Below, one piece after another: positions 33,755 through 42,876 of a DNA stretch of 43,875 bases. This DNA comes from CAXBNB01 sp040151475 (lineage in GTDB: Bacteria > Bacteroidota > Bacteroidia > Cytophagales > Cyclobacteriaceae). The position numbers and the translations under genes were made by a program. Within the stretch, counting starts at the first letter, position 1; every line of letters starts with the position of its first letter. Below the pieces are notes generated by a model. The model was not told where the DNA came from, did not search any database, and saw only the letters and a program-made list of their open reading frames with translations. Location: assembly GCF_040151475.1 (NCBI RefSeq), contig NZ_JBDKWG010000093.1:1-43875 (forward strand), given 5' to 3'.

Positions 33755-35605
33755 CTAATTTAAGCGGACAAGCACATCGTCATCGTAAATATCATCACCA
33801 TCTTTAAAGCAAATTTCCACGATTGTTCCGGTAGTATCGGCTTTTACAGCATTGATTACTTTCATGGCCTCAATGTAGCAGACAATATCTCCTTCTTCTA
33901 CCCTGTCACCGATCTGAATGCCTTTTTCGGAAGCATCTTTGGTGAAAAAAGTCTTACCTTCCAATGGAGCCAGAATCTCTACTGTTTCTCCTGAAGACTG
34001 AGCGTTACTACTACCGGAGGTGGTATTGGACTGGCCATTTTCTTTGAGGCCAATTGTCACTTTGAATTTTTCTCCATTAACATCCACAGTCAGTATTTGA
34101 GGCTCCTGACTTAGCGCAACACCAGTATCGGCAGAAGGTTCATTTGCGACTTTTCTTTGTTCCAAATCTGCTAAGAATGCTTCTTTTGCCTTCCCTGATT
34201 TGTAATCAATATATTGCTGTGGGTGAAGTGCATATTCCAGCAATTCCTCATCATCCTCTCCTGTATCCCAGCCTTTCTCTTCCATCTCTTTTCTGAATTC
34301 TTCCAAGGCATCAGGGTATAATGCAGCAGGATCTCCCTCAAAAAACTCTCTCCCCTGCTCTTTTGCAAGTGTTAATAATTCTTCGCCAACTTTGCCGGGC
34401 AAACGCCCACTTTTTCCCAGAAGCATATCCCAGGTATTGTCGTCTAGCAGAGACCACCGCTCTTTGCCCTTCAGCATTTGCATCACATTGACAAGTGCTG
34501 CATTTTTTACGTATTGGCTAAATGGAGTCACCAATGGAGGGTTACCCATTATTGGCCAAACATGTTTTACTTCGTCAAAAAGCTTGATCAATAAATCATC
34601 TTGTGAGATTTCTGGTTGCCCTTTTTTCTCTAGGTATTTATTGATACTCTTAAGGTTGTTTTCCAAATCAGACATCAAGCTGCCCATCATACCACCTGGA
34701 AGACCAGGGCTGATTAGAAGGGAATTCATATGCCGGTTTTTGGGGTTGATATAGTAGCCCAGAAAGTCATCAATAAACTCCTGCGTCAATGTACGGGCTT
34801 CCATGTAGGCATTCATATTGATGTCAGGAACTGAGAATCCCGCATCTTTTAATACTTCATGGACAGTCAGAAGGTCGGCATGTGCCGTACCCCATGACAA
34901 AGGTTCCATGGCTACATCTATAATGTCTGCGCCTGCACGGGCTGCTTCCAGTGATGAAGTAACAGAAAATCCCGGACCTGAATGGCCGTGGTATTGCACC
35001 AGAATGTCCGGTTTAATCTCTTTGATCCCTTTTACTATATTTCCTATCGAAACAGGTCTGCCTATTCCAGCCATATCTTTTATGCATATTTCCTCTGCAC
35101 CCATATTGATGAGTTCTTCGGCCATTTTCACATAATACTCCACGGTATGTATTTCAGATTTTGTAATACATAGACAAGTCTGAGAAATCATGCCCCCTGC
35201 TTTAGCATATTCTATTGATTTTGCCAGATTTCGGGTGTCATTTAGCCCGTCGAAGGATCTTGCAATGTCAGTTCCCTGAAGTTTTTTGACTTTGAACATT
35301 AGTTTCCTTACATCGTCTGGTACGGGGTACATCCGTAATCCATTCAGGCCTCTTTCCAACATTTGGGTTTGAATGCCGGCATCATTGAAAGCCTGTGTCC
35401 AGGCTCGGTTGGATATGTTTGGGTTTTCACCATAAAGGAGGTTGATTTGCTCAAATCCACCACCATTGGTTTCTACTCTGGTGAAGCATCCCATATCCAC
35501 AATTGGCTGAGCTATTCTAGTCAGCTGATCGACTCGTGGCATATATTTTCCCGAGGATTGCCACATATCTCTGTAAACAAGGCATAATCCAATCTCTCTT
35601 CCCAT
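33755..35605 (-). CDS. oadA: Carboxyltransferase/biotin subunit of sodium-pumping decarboxylase (OadA-type, variant)
   Basis: This 616-aa protein has an HMGL-like TIM barrel (about 5-280), a PYC_OADA conserved domain (about 290-450), a Ser/Asn/Gly-rich linker, and a C-terminal biotinyl domain with EAMK, Lys582 being the biotin acceptor. Metal-site residues are traceable: D13 in VYRDMWQS, K176 in CIKDMAG (the carbamylated Lys of transcarboxylase 5S) and H206/H208 in QYHGHSG. The canonical TLRDxHQS is here VYRDMWQS, and HTHDTSG is HGHSGPG, marking a divergent subgroup that I recall from Bacteroidota. It transfers CO2 from a 2-oxoacid, probably oxaloacetate, to biotin. It follows oadG by 58 nt. 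Confidence 0.9.
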   Translation of the reverse strand: MGREIGLCLVYRDMWQSSGKYMPRVDQLTRIAQPIVDMGCFTRVETNGGGFEQINLLYGENPNISNRAWTQAFNDAGIQTQMLERGLNGLRMYPVPDDVRKLMFKVKKLQGTDIARSFDGLNDTRNLAKSIEYAKAGGMISQTCLCITKSEIHTVEYYVKMAEELINMGAEEICIKDMAGIGRPVSIGNIVKGIKEIKPDILVQYHGHSGPGFSVTSSLEAARAGADIIDVAMEPLSWGTAHADLLTVHEVLKDAGFSVPDINMNAYMEARTLTQEFIDDFLGYYINPKNRHMNSLLISPGLPGGMMGSLMSDLENNLKSINKYLEKKGQPEISQDDLLIKLFDEVKHVWPIMGNPPLVTPFSQYVKNAALVNVMQMLKGKERWSLLDDNTWDMLLGKSGRLPGKVGEELLTLAKEQGREFFEGDPAALYPDALEEFRKEMEEKGWDTGEDDEELLEYALHPQQYIDYKSGKAKEAFLADLEQRKVANEPSADTGVALSQEPQILTVDVNGEKFKVTIGLKENGQSNTTSGSSNAQSSGETVEILAPLEGKTFFTKDASEKGIQIGDRVEEGDIVCYIEAMKVINAVKADTTGTIVEICFKDGDDIYDDDVLVRLN

Positions 35606-35663
35606 TATTTTTTATAATTTATGTATAGTTTAGATAGACTCTAGTCTGTTAAGTCAAATGGTT

Positions 35664-35924
35664 TTATTTAGCTTTTTCTATTTTTAATACTTCTCCTTTT
35701 CCTCTGGTTATTTCTTCAATAGCTGAATTAATAGCAGCTATTTTAGCAGGAGAAATGTTGTTGGAATTGCTTCGTTGGAGAACGGGTTGACCTGTAACCG
35801 GAACATATCTATTGACCATTTTTATCAATAGATTGCCTACTATTACTACAAAGGCCAATACCAGAAAAACCGTTATCATTCCTACTCCCAAAAGGGAGAG
35901 TGCCATGTTAAAATCATCAGACAT
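35664..35924 (-). CDS. oadG: OadG-type small gamma subunit
   Basis: This 86-aa protein has one membrane helix near residues 9-35 (LLGVGMITVFLVLAFVVIVGNLLI) and a polar C-terminus with a PAKIAAINSAIEEITRGKG stretch. Length, helix position and gene order match the OadG/MmdD subunit that ties the carboxyltransferase to the membrane pump. The zinc-binding His-rich tail described for Klebsiella OadG is not seen, as in many short OadG proteins. It is the first gene of the operon. Confidence 0.85.
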   Translation of the reverse strand: MSDDFNMALSLLGVGMITVFLVLAFVVIVGNLLIKMVNRYVPVTGQPVLQRSNSNNISPAKIAAINSAIEEITRGKGEVLKIEKAK

Positions 35925-36004
35925 TATTTATTCAGTTGAAGTTTTAAGTTGTGAAATTAGCCCAAAATACTAACAAAAATGAAATACCCCAATCAACATC
36001 AGTG

Positions 36005-36025
36005 CTTTTTATTATAAATAAAAAG
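36005..36025. repeat. Perfect AT-rich inverted repeat between oadG and the GroES-like gene
   Basis: CTTTTTATT (36005-36013) and AATAAAAAG (36017-36025) form a perfect 9-bp dyad with a 3-nt spacer (ATA). It lies in the 167-bp divergent gap, about 40 nt upstream of the -7 element for the GroES-like gene and about 80 nt from the oadG start. It may be an operator acting on either gene; it lacks GC and is unlikely to be a terminator. Confidence 0.4.
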
Positions 36026-36065
36026 ATTTGGTTAGTAGAAAATTATCTATATCGCTGAATCAAAT

Positions 36066-36073
36066 TAAGTTTG
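36066..36073 (+). promoter_or_regulatory. Candidate -7 element (TAAGTTTG) for the GroES-like gene
   Basis: TAAGTTTG matches TAnnTTTG and lies 18 nt before ATG 36092. The longer frame opens with TTG 36071, which falls within this element, so ATG 36092 is the better start. Confidence 0.4.
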
Positions 36074-36091
36074 CAGCTTAATTGGTTAAAT

Positions 36092-36466
36092 ATGGAAATT
36101 ACTGCGGATAAGAAATTAAAAAAACTTATTGTTGTTGGCGACAGGGTACTGATTAAGCCGAGAAAGGAATCTGAGAAAACTTCAAGTGGGCTTTACCTTC
36201 CTCCAGGTGTGAAGGAAAAAGAAAAAGTGCAATACGGATATATAGTTAAAACCGGGCCGGGATATCCAATTCCTACTCCTGCTGAAGACGATGAAGACTG
36301 GAAACCCGAAGAAAACAAAATAAAGTACATTCCACTACAGGCTAAGGAAGGAGATTTGGCTATTTTCTTACAAAATGGTGCTTTTGAAATTTCTTTTCAA
36401 AATGAAAAATATTTTGTAGTACCACAAGCTTCAATTTTGATGCTGGAAAGAGAAGAAGATCTGTAA
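36092..36466 (+). CDS. GroES-like (Cpn10-fold) protein
   Basis: This 124-aa protein reads like a divergent co-chaperonin: VVGDRVLIKPRKESEKTSSGLYLPPGVKEKEKVQYGYIVKTGPG resembles the N-terminal half of GroES (DRVLVKP ... GI-LP ... G-VV--G-G). An acidic stretch (PAEDDEDWKPEEN) then replaces the compact middle, and the C-terminal strands follow (KEGDLAIFLQNGAFEISF; YFVVPQASILMLE). It is longer than GroES (about 97 aa), and no groEL is adjacent, so it is probably a stand-alone Cpn10-fold protein of unknown partner. The start is ATG 36092, chosen over TTG 36071. It is transcribed divergently from oadG, with the dipeptidase gene 49 nt downstream. Confidence 0.75.
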   Translation: MEITADKKLKKLIVVGDRVLIKPRKESEKTSSGLYLPPGVKEKEKVQYGYIVKTGPGYPIPTPAEDDEDWKPEENKIKYIPLQAKEGDLAIFLQNGAFEISFQNEKYFVVPQASILMLEREEDL

Positions 36467-36515
36467 TTAATCTTCTTTCCTTAATTATTCGAAACAACAT
36501 AAAACTCATACCATT

Positions 36516-37886
36516 ATGATAAAATCATTGGAGTACATCGAAAACAACAAGCAAAGGTTTCTGGATGAATTGTTTGATTTATTAAGGATCCCGTCGGTTA
36601 GTGCTGACTCTAAGTTTAAAAATGATGTAAGAAAAGCCGCCGAGTTTATAAAACAAAAATTTGATGAGTCCGGTGTGGACAGTTCAGAAATATGTGAAAC
36701 AGCTGGTCACCCTATTGTTTATGCAGAAAAAATAATAGACCCCTCTCTTCCAACTATACTGGTTTATGGGCATTACGATGTGCAACCTGCTGATCCCTAT
36801 GATCTTTGGGATTCTCCTCCGTTTGAACCTGTAATCAAAGATGACAGAATTTTTGCACGGGGTGCTTGCGATGACAAAGGGCAATTTTATATGCATATCA
36901 AATCCTTTGAGTCAATGGCAGCCACAGGAGAACTAGCCTGCAATGTCAAGTTTATGATAGAAGGAGAGGAAGAGGTTGGTTCAGACAATTTGGGGCTTTT
37001 TGTGCAAAAAAATAAAGAAAAACTGAAAGCTGACGTGATCCTTATTTCTGACACTAGTATCCTCAGTAATGAGCACCCTTCTGTAACGGTTGGCTTAAGG
37101 GGACTTTCTTATTTGGAAATAGAAGTAACCGGGCCAAACAGAGATTTGCATTCCGGAGTTTATGGAGGTGCAGTGGGCAATCCATTAAATACACTTTGCG
37201 ATATGATTTCATCATTGATTGATGAAAACGGACGTGTGACTATTCCCGGATTCTATGATAAAGTAGAAGAACTGAGTGATGAAGAAAGAGCAGAAATGGC
37301 AAAAGCTCCATTTGATTTAGATGAATATAAGAAGGATTTGGGGATAGAAGCGATAAAAGGCGAGGCGGGGTATTCGACCATTGAGAGGACGGGGATTCGT
37401 CCTACACTGGATGTGAATGGGATCTGGGGAGGATACACCGGAGAAGGTGCAAAAACAGTATTGCCATCAAAAGGGTACGCCAAGATTTCTGCACGACTAG
37501 TGCCCAATCAGGACAGCAAGGAGATTACGAAATTAATCATAGACCACATGCAAAAAATAGCACCAAAGCATGTGAAAGTCAAAGTGACTCCTCATCATGG
37601 AGGAGAAGCAGCGGTGATCCCAACGGATTCACAAGGGTATATTGCTGCGGTAAAGGCTTTTGAAGAAGCATGGGGCAAAACTCCAATCCCTACACGGGAT
37701 GGAGGAAGTATTCCTATTGTAGCTTTGTTTCAGAAGGAGCTTGGCTTGAATTCCGTACTGCTCGGTTTCGGATTGGATGAAGATGCCATTCATTCTCCTA
37801 ACGAAAGTTATGGTACTTTCAACTTTTATAAGGGTATTGAAACCATCACCTGGTTTCACAAATTTTTTGCTGAGAAAGAGAATTAA
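36516..37886 (+). CDS. M20 family dipeptidase
   Basis: This 456-aa zinc dipeptidase of the carnosinase/CNDP-like group has the metal site YGHYDVQP (H86, D88), the bridging Asp in GACDDKG (D119), and the catalytic base region EGEEEVGS (149-156). A lid/dimerisation domain occupies about 190-370 (GLRGLSYLEIEVTGPNRDLH, with the conserved His near LHSGVYGG; GIWGGYTGEGAKTVLP). HSPNES near the C-terminus carries the last metal His. It hydrolyses dipeptides in the cytoplasm; the exact specificity cannot be told. No signal peptide is present. It is 49 nt after the GroES-like gene and 49 nt before the methyltransferase. Confidence 0.93.
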   Translation: MIKSLEYIENNKQRFLDELFDLLRIPSVSADSKFKNDVRKAAEFIKQKFDESGVDSSEICETAGHPIVYAEKIIDPSLPTILVYGHYDVQPADPYDLWDSPPFEPVIKDDRIFARGACDDKGQFYMHIKSFESMAATGELACNVKFMIEGEEEVGSDNLGLFVQKNKEKLKADVILISDTSILSNEHPSVTVGLRGLSYLEIEVTGPNRDLHSGVYGGAVGNPLNTLCDMISSLIDENGRVTIPGFYDKVEELSDEERAEMAKAPFDLDEYKKDLGIEAIKGEAGYSTIERTGIRPTLDVNGIWGGYTGEGAKTVLPSKGYAKISARLVPNQDSKEITKLIIDHMQKIAPKHVKVKVTPHHGGEAAVIPTDSQGYIAAVKAFEEAWGKTPIPTRDGGSIPIVALFQKELGLNSVLLGFGLDEDAIHSPNESYGTFNFYKGIETITWFHKFFAEKEN

Positions 37887-37935
37887 TAGTTGCATCAAAC
37901 TCACCTTTTTAGCAAACCATAAAAATCGAAACTAA

Positions 37936-39099
37936 ATGCGTCGTTCCAAACTTGTAATAAATTGTCAGCCAGGCATATCTCCTGTGCTCAAAAATGAAAT
38001 CGAATCGCTGGGTTATCGGGTGCTGTCAGTTGACAATACAGGGGTTTCGATGGAAGGAGGCTGGGAAGAAGTGATGGATTTGAATTTCAACCTTAGAACT
38101 GCGTCAAGGGTATTGTGGACAATTCGTTCGTTTGAGGCCAAAAATCCCAATGAACTTTATGCAGAAGCGAAAAAAACTCCCTGGAACAAGCTGATCCCAA
38201 AGGATGGATTTATTTCTATCCATTCTTTTGTCAAAAACGATTATATCCGGGACACCAGTTTTGCCAACCTCAAACTAAAGGATGCCATAGTAGATCAAAT
38301 GACAGAAACTACTGGTGATCGTCCTAATTCAGGAAAAGAAAAGGACAAAACAGTAATTTTTATGTTTTGGTATGAAAGTAAATGCACTATTTATTTTGAT
38401 ACATCTGGTGAGACTATTGCCAAGCACGGATATAGGAAAATGCCTTTTAAAGCTCCAATGATGGAATCTTTGGCAGCAGCATGTGTCCGGTCGTCTGTAT
38501 GGAAACCGGGAAAAGATCATTTCATCAACCCTATGTGTGGTAGTGGCACTTTAGCCATAGAAGCGGCACTATTAGCCACAAACAGGCCTCCGGGGTTGTT
38601 GCGGGATAACTATGGTTTTATGCACATAGATGGTTATGACCCGGAAGTCTGGAAAGCACAAAAGTCTAAGCTTAGGATTAACAGCAAGATAGATGGAAAA
38701 ATTATAGCTTCGGATTTGAGTGGATTGGCAGTAAATGCCGCCATAGAAAATGCTAAAAATGCTGATGTTTCCGATTTGATCGAATTTGAAAAAGCACCAT
38801 TTGAAAAAACGAATATTCCGGAAGGATCCGGAATCGTTATGATCAACCCTGAGTATGGTGACAGATTAGGAGAAATAGAGGAGCTGGAAAAGATATACGA
38901 ACAATTGGGAGATTTTTTCAAGCAAAAATGTCAGGGAAAAATGGGATATATATTTACAGGAAATTCAAATCTGGCTAAAAGAATAGGGCTTAGGACTAAA
39001 TCAAAGACTCAGTTTTTTAACGCCAGAATAGAGTGTCGATTACTGGAGTACGAGCTATACGGAGGAAGCAGAAAAGCTGAAGGCAATCATAAAACTTAA
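37936..39099 (+). CDS. THUMP-domain RNA methyltransferase (RlmL/YpsC-like)
   Basis: This 387-aa protein has an N-terminal ferredoxin-like/THUMP region (about 1-165, with AKKTPWNKLIPKDGFISIHS) and a Rossmann methyltransferase domain with HKHGYRKMPFKAPM-type lead-in (AKHGYRKMPFKAPM), INPMCGSGTLAIEAALLA (197-214), an IIASDLSG acidic loop, and the catalytic motif INPEYGDR (303-310). Members use SAM to make m2G in rRNA or tRNA. The canonical NPPYG is here N304-P-E-Y-G308, a change in the second Pro. It lacks the second RlmK domain of E. coli RlmL, like YpsC. The target RNA is not determined by sequence. Confidence 0.9.
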   Translation: MRRSKLVINCQPGISPVLKNEIESLGYRVLSVDNTGVSMEGGWEEVMDLNFNLRTASRVLWTIRSFEAKNPNELYAEAKKTPWNKLIPKDGFISIHSFVKNDYIRDTSFANLKLKDAIVDQMTETTGDRPNSGKEKDKTVIFMFWYESKCTIYFDTSGETIAKHGYRKMPFKAPMMESLAAACVRSSVWKPGKDHFINPMCGSGTLAIEAALLATNRPPGLLRDNYGFMHIDGYDPEVWKAQKSKLRINSKIDGKIIASDLSGLAVNAAIENAKNADVSDLIEFEKAPFEKTNIPEGSGIVMINPEYGDRLGEIEELEKIYEQLGDFFKQKCQGKMGYIFTGNSNLAKRIGLRTKSKTQFFNARIECRLLEYELYGGSRKAEGNHKT

Positions 39100-39184
39100 C
39101 ATTGCTCGTTACGGAATTTATATTTACCATCAATAATTGGGAATATTACGACTTGGGTTATAATTTGCACAAAACCTGCTAAAA

Positions 39185-41920
39185 GTGAAAAAATTCCTTA
39201 TCATCATTATTTTACTGGTATTCTTCGGGGGTGGGTTGTATATATACAATAGCTATTTCCGGCAATCAGTCCTTTCGGTGTGGTCTTTTGTGCCATCTGA
39301 TGCAGTACTTGTGTATGAGTCCGGCAATCCTCTGGCACAATGGAACGAAAGTAAAGACAAGAAAATATGGAAAAACCTAAGCGGTTTGCCCATTTTTAGC
39401 AAGATTGACAAGCGCCTAAGTGTTCTAGATTCTATTTCAGGAAAAAATGGCTCATTGCAAGCTTTTTTTGAGAAAAATGAGGTGTTGATTTCATTTCATG
39501 TGACCTCCAGTGAGGTAATGGACATGCTTTTCACTTTAGAAGTGAACAACCTTAGCCAACATGAATTGTTGTCAAAAGCAATAGACTACTATTCGAAAAC
39601 TGAAAATCTTACCCGAAGAACCAGGCAATATTTGGGATATACCATAACGGAACTAAATTCTGATAAAGGCAGTTTTGCTTATGTGTTTCACAAAAAATAT
39701 TTTGTTGGCAGCTTCACTCCTTTTTTAGTAGAAGACGCCATCAGGGTTGTTGAAGACAGGGAAATATTGTCTTTTCAAGAGCAACATGCAGATATTTTTG
39801 GTATTACCAAATTGCAACAGGATCAAGGCAACATCTTCGTGAATACTGCACGATTAAGTCAAATCACAGGCGTTTTTACCGACCCTTTAAAAGCAGACCT
39901 GTCGTCTTTATCCTCCCTCACGGATGTCTCTTTTCTGGATTTGGCTATCAACGATGACAATATTCTGATGACAGGCTTTTCGTTAAACAACCCTATAAAA
40001 AGCAATTATCTGGATGTTTTCAATGAAGTGGCAAGTAGCGAATTTGAGATGCCGGAAGTTACTCCTGACAATACAGCAGCCCTGATCCATTTTTCGTTTG
40101 ACAATACCGAAAAATGGCATTTGGCATTAAAAAATTACTGGAGAAAAACCAATCCCTCTAACCTGACTCAGATGGAGGAATTGGAAAATAAATATAACCT
40201 TGAGGTTTCGGATTTGTACAACTTTTTAGATAAGGAACTGGGTTTGATTATTTTGGAATCACTTAACCCCAATGATCCTGATATGATTACCTGCCTCAAA
40301 ATTTCGGATCAGGAAGCTGCAAATACTTTTTTTGGAACACTCGCATCAGCCACTCACAATGAAGAAAACCCTTACAATGAATCCTGGTCAGATATTCCTT
40401 TAAATCAAATAGAAATTGATGAATTGCCGGCACGATTGTTTGGTTCAGTTTTTTCAGGTTTTCCTATTACCTTTTATTGTCAGATAAATGGGTTTCTTTT
40501 TTTAGGAAATAGTGAGCAGGTATTGAAGCAGCTTATCGACCAGATAAACTCAGAGGAAATGTGGAGAAAATCCATCAAAGTGAATAATTTCCTGGATATC
40601 GCCAACAAAGAAGCAAACGTGAGTCTTTTTGTACATACGCCGGGTGCCTGGAATTTACTCTCAAATCAACTCAATGAAAAATGGAATGGTTTTTTTAGTG
40701 AGTATTCTTTGACATTGAAACAAATAGAATATGGAGCCTTTCAGTTCAGCAACATTGATGGTAAGTACTACACTAATATCTCTTTACAGCATCCTGGTAG
40801 AATCATAGAAAAAGTAGAGGCATCAGATTTTGTGACAATAGATGAGCAGGAATTCGCTCATAAACTGACTACAAAGCCACTTATAGTTAAAAACCATAAC
40901 GACGGAGAACTAGAAGTGCTTGTGGCAGATTCATTGCACAATGTTTTTCTGGTTTCTTCCGACATAGACACACTGTGGAGCAAGAATTTGAAAGAAGAGA
41001 TCGTAAGCCCTGTTTATCAGGTGGATTATTATAAAAACAGGAAACTCCAATACCTTTTTGCAACAAGTAAGTCGATTTATATTCTGGATAGAAATGGAGA
41101 GACACTTCCCGGTTATCCTTTTGAACTGCCGGACAAGAAAAACATAGAATTTCTGAGTTTGATAGACTATGACAACTCTAGGAATTATAGAATAATGGCA
41201 GCTACCAGTGATGGGAGTTATTATATGTTTGACAAAGGAGGAGTGAATCTGGAAGGATGGAAACCAAAATCTCTTGAAGGAAAGCCGGTTATTTACCCTT
41301 TTCACATGAGAATCAGATCCAGGGATTACATAGTGTTTATGCATCGCAATGGGTTGGTTTATATCTTAAACAGAAGAGGAGAACCTGTTTCGGGTTTTCC
41401 GGTAGATTTGAAAGGGATAGTTGAAAACGAGTTTTATATCCAAAAGGGAGGAAACATATCAAGCACCACCTTTACCACTGTTACTAATGATGGCGAAGTG
41501 GTAGAGTTCAACCTCGAAGGAAAATTTCTGAAAAGAGAACAGTTGTATAAAGCTACCCCAAGTGATCAATTTTTGTTGGTCAACTCATCGCCCAACAATA
41601 AATCTTACATAGTGTTGCGCTCCGATGACGAAAAAGTAACGGTCATTGATGCCAAAGGAAAGGAGTTGTTTAATCATAATTTCAGAACACCGTCATTGAG
41701 TGCGAAATATTACAACTTCAGTCCTGACAATGAAGTCATTGTGATCACAGATATAGAAAAGAAATACACTTATCTGTACAATAAAGAAGGAAGGATACTG
41801 CATTCATTGCCTTTGGAAACAGGAAAAGAGATAGGCATGCTTTATTTTGAATCTTTGGGTATTTACAAGCTGTACACAACAAACAACAGCAAGCTGTCAG
41901 TATTGTCATTGACAAGGTAA
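39185..41920 (+). CDS. Membrane-anchored protein with DUF3352-like region and beta-propeller
   Basis: This 911-aa protein has an N-terminal membrane helix (about 4-24) and then an extracytoplasmic region (about 35-560) resembling DUF3352 (VPSDAVLVYESGNPLAQWNE; AYVFHKKYFVGSFTPFLVED). From about 565 to the end, repeated strand pairs look like a PQQ/WD-type propeller (SKSIYILDRNGETLPGYPFE; HRNGLVYILNRRGEPVSGFP). The start is GTG 39185, as no ATG precedes the helix. I do not recognise a characterised homologue. The Gly-x-Pro-G-(Y/F)-P repeat at each blade resembles VCBS/FG-GAP-like propellers. It is 85 nt downstream of the methyltransferase gene. Confidence 0.65.
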   Translation: MKKFLIIIILLVFFGGGLYIYNSYFRQSVLSVWSFVPSDAVLVYESGNPLAQWNESKDKKIWKNLSGLPIFSKIDKRLSVLDSISGKNGSLQAFFEKNEVLISFHVTSSEVMDMLFTLEVNNLSQHELLSKAIDYYSKTENLTRRTRQYLGYTITELNSDKGSFAYVFHKKYFVGSFTPFLVEDAIRVVEDREILSFQEQHADIFGITKLQQDQGNIFVNTARLSQITGVFTDPLKADLSSLSSLTDVSFLDLAINDDNILMTGFSLNNPIKSNYLDVFNEVASSEFEMPEVTPDNTAALIHFSFDNTEKWHLALKNYWRKTNPSNLTQMEELENKYNLEVSDLYNFLDKELGLIILESLNPNDPDMITCLKISDQEAANTFFGTLASATHNEENPYNESWSDIPLNQIEIDELPARLFGSVFSGFPITFYCQINGFLFLGNSEQVLKQLIDQINSEEMWRKSIKVNNFLDIANKEANVSLFVHTPGAWNLLSNQLNEKWNGFFSEYSLTLKQIEYGAFQFSNIDGKYYTNISLQHPGRIIEKVEASDFVTIDEQEFAHKLTTKPLIVKNHNDGELEVLVADSLHNVFLVSSDIDTLWSKNLKEEIVSPVYQVDYYKNRKLQYLFATSKSIYILDRNGETLPGYPFELPDKKNIEFLSLIDYDNSRNYRIMAATSDGSYYMFDKGGVNLEGWKPKSLEGKPVIYPFHMRIRSRDYIVFMHRNGLVYILNRRGEPVSGFPVDLKGIVENEFYIQKGGNISSTTFTTVTNDGEVVEFNLEGKFLKREQLYKATPSDQFLLVNSSPNNKSYIVLRSDDEKVTVIDAKGKELFNHNFRTPSLSAKYYNFSPDNEVIVITDIEKKYTYLYNKEGRILHSLPLETGKEIGMLYFESLGIYKLYTTNNSKLSVLSLTR

Positions 41921-42022
41921 TATCTGTTAAATGCTTTCCTGCACATACTGTAAATTCCGCACTCATAAATATTTATTTTGAAATAAAAGCGATATTTTTA
42001 ATCATCCAACCAATTAATTTTT

Positions 42023-42820
42023 ATGAAAAACTCCACCCTCATTGTTGCACTGGTCTTGATATTCAGTTCATGTGCAAAAAAAAACAGCGACCAGACGGAT
42101 CAGTTAAATGAAGAAACTGAAGTATATGAAAATAATCCTGCGGAGGGATTTGATATTGAGGGATCAGACCCGCGGGCGATTGTTTTGGCTGATAAAGCAA
42201 TGGAAGCTATGGGTGGAAGGAAAGCCTGGGATGAAACGAGGTACATTTCCTGGAACTTTTTTAATGCCAGAACACTCATATGGGACAAATGGAAAGGAGA
42301 TGTCAGGGTTGACTTTTTAAAAGAAGACCTTAAAATAATCGTGAATATTCATGACCTATCGGGAAAAGTACTTAAGGACGGGCAGGAAATAACGAGCCCC
42401 GATTCATTAAAACAGTATTTGACCAAAGGTAAAAATGTATGGATCAATGATTCCTATTGGTTGGTGATGCCTTTCAAACTTAAAGATTCAGGGGTGACGC
42501 TATCTTATCTTAAAGAGGACACAACTCTTACAGGCAAACAGGCTCATGTTTTGGAACTGATATTTAAAGATGTAGGGGTGACACCTGAAAACTATTATGA
42601 GGTTTGGATAGACCCGGATACCAATTTGGTATGTCAATGGGCATTCTACAGAACACATGCTGAACAGGAAGCTAACTTTGTACTACCATGGGAAGATTAC
42701 AAACAATACGGAAAGATTTTACTTTCAGGAAACAGGGGAAAAAGGGAATTAACAGATATAAAAGTATTAGAATCTATACCTGAAAATACTTTTACTACGT
42801 TTGATTCTGTTGTATTGTAA
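42023..42820 (+). CDS. Lipoprotein, LolA/DUF6503-like fold
   Basis: This 265-aa protein has a lipobox (FSSC, Cys17) and an acidic linker, then a domain beginning DKAMEAMGGRKAWDETRYIS. The alternating strands that follow (DKWKGDVRVDFLKEDLKIIV; NVWINDSYWLVMPFKLKDSG; NYYEVWIDPDTNLVCQWAFY) are reminiscent of LolA/LolB half-barrels, or DUF6503 proteins of Bacteroidota. The function is unknown. It stands in line with the next gene, 56 nt upstream of it. The call rests on fold-like resemblance only. Confidence 0.6.
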   Translation: MKNSTLIVALVLIFSSCAKKNSDQTDQLNEETEVYENNPAEGFDIEGSDPRAIVLADKAMEAMGGRKAWDETRYISWNFFNARTLIWDKWKGDVRVDFLKEDLKIIVNIHDLSGKVLKDGQEITSPDSLKQYLTKGKNVWINDSYWLVMPFKLKDSGVTLSYLKEDTTLTGKQAHVLELIFKDVGVTPENYYEVWIDPDTNLVCQWAFYRTHAEQEANFVLPWEDYKQYGKILLSGNRGKRELTDIKVLESIPENTFTTFDSVVL

Positions 42821-42876
42821 AATAAATAGGAACGATATTTGGATAAGACTAAAAGAAAAAAAACAGAAACAGAAAT

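Noticed and set aside
36071..36091. TTG start for the GroES-like gene
   Set aside because: It overlaps the TAAGTTTG element; ATG 36092 is downstream of the expected transcript start.
41972..41987. AT-rich dyad TTTATTT / AAATAAA upstream of the lipoprotein gene
   Set aside because: The spacer is only 2 nt, so the hairpin would be shorter, and the sequence is simple A/T that arises often by chance.
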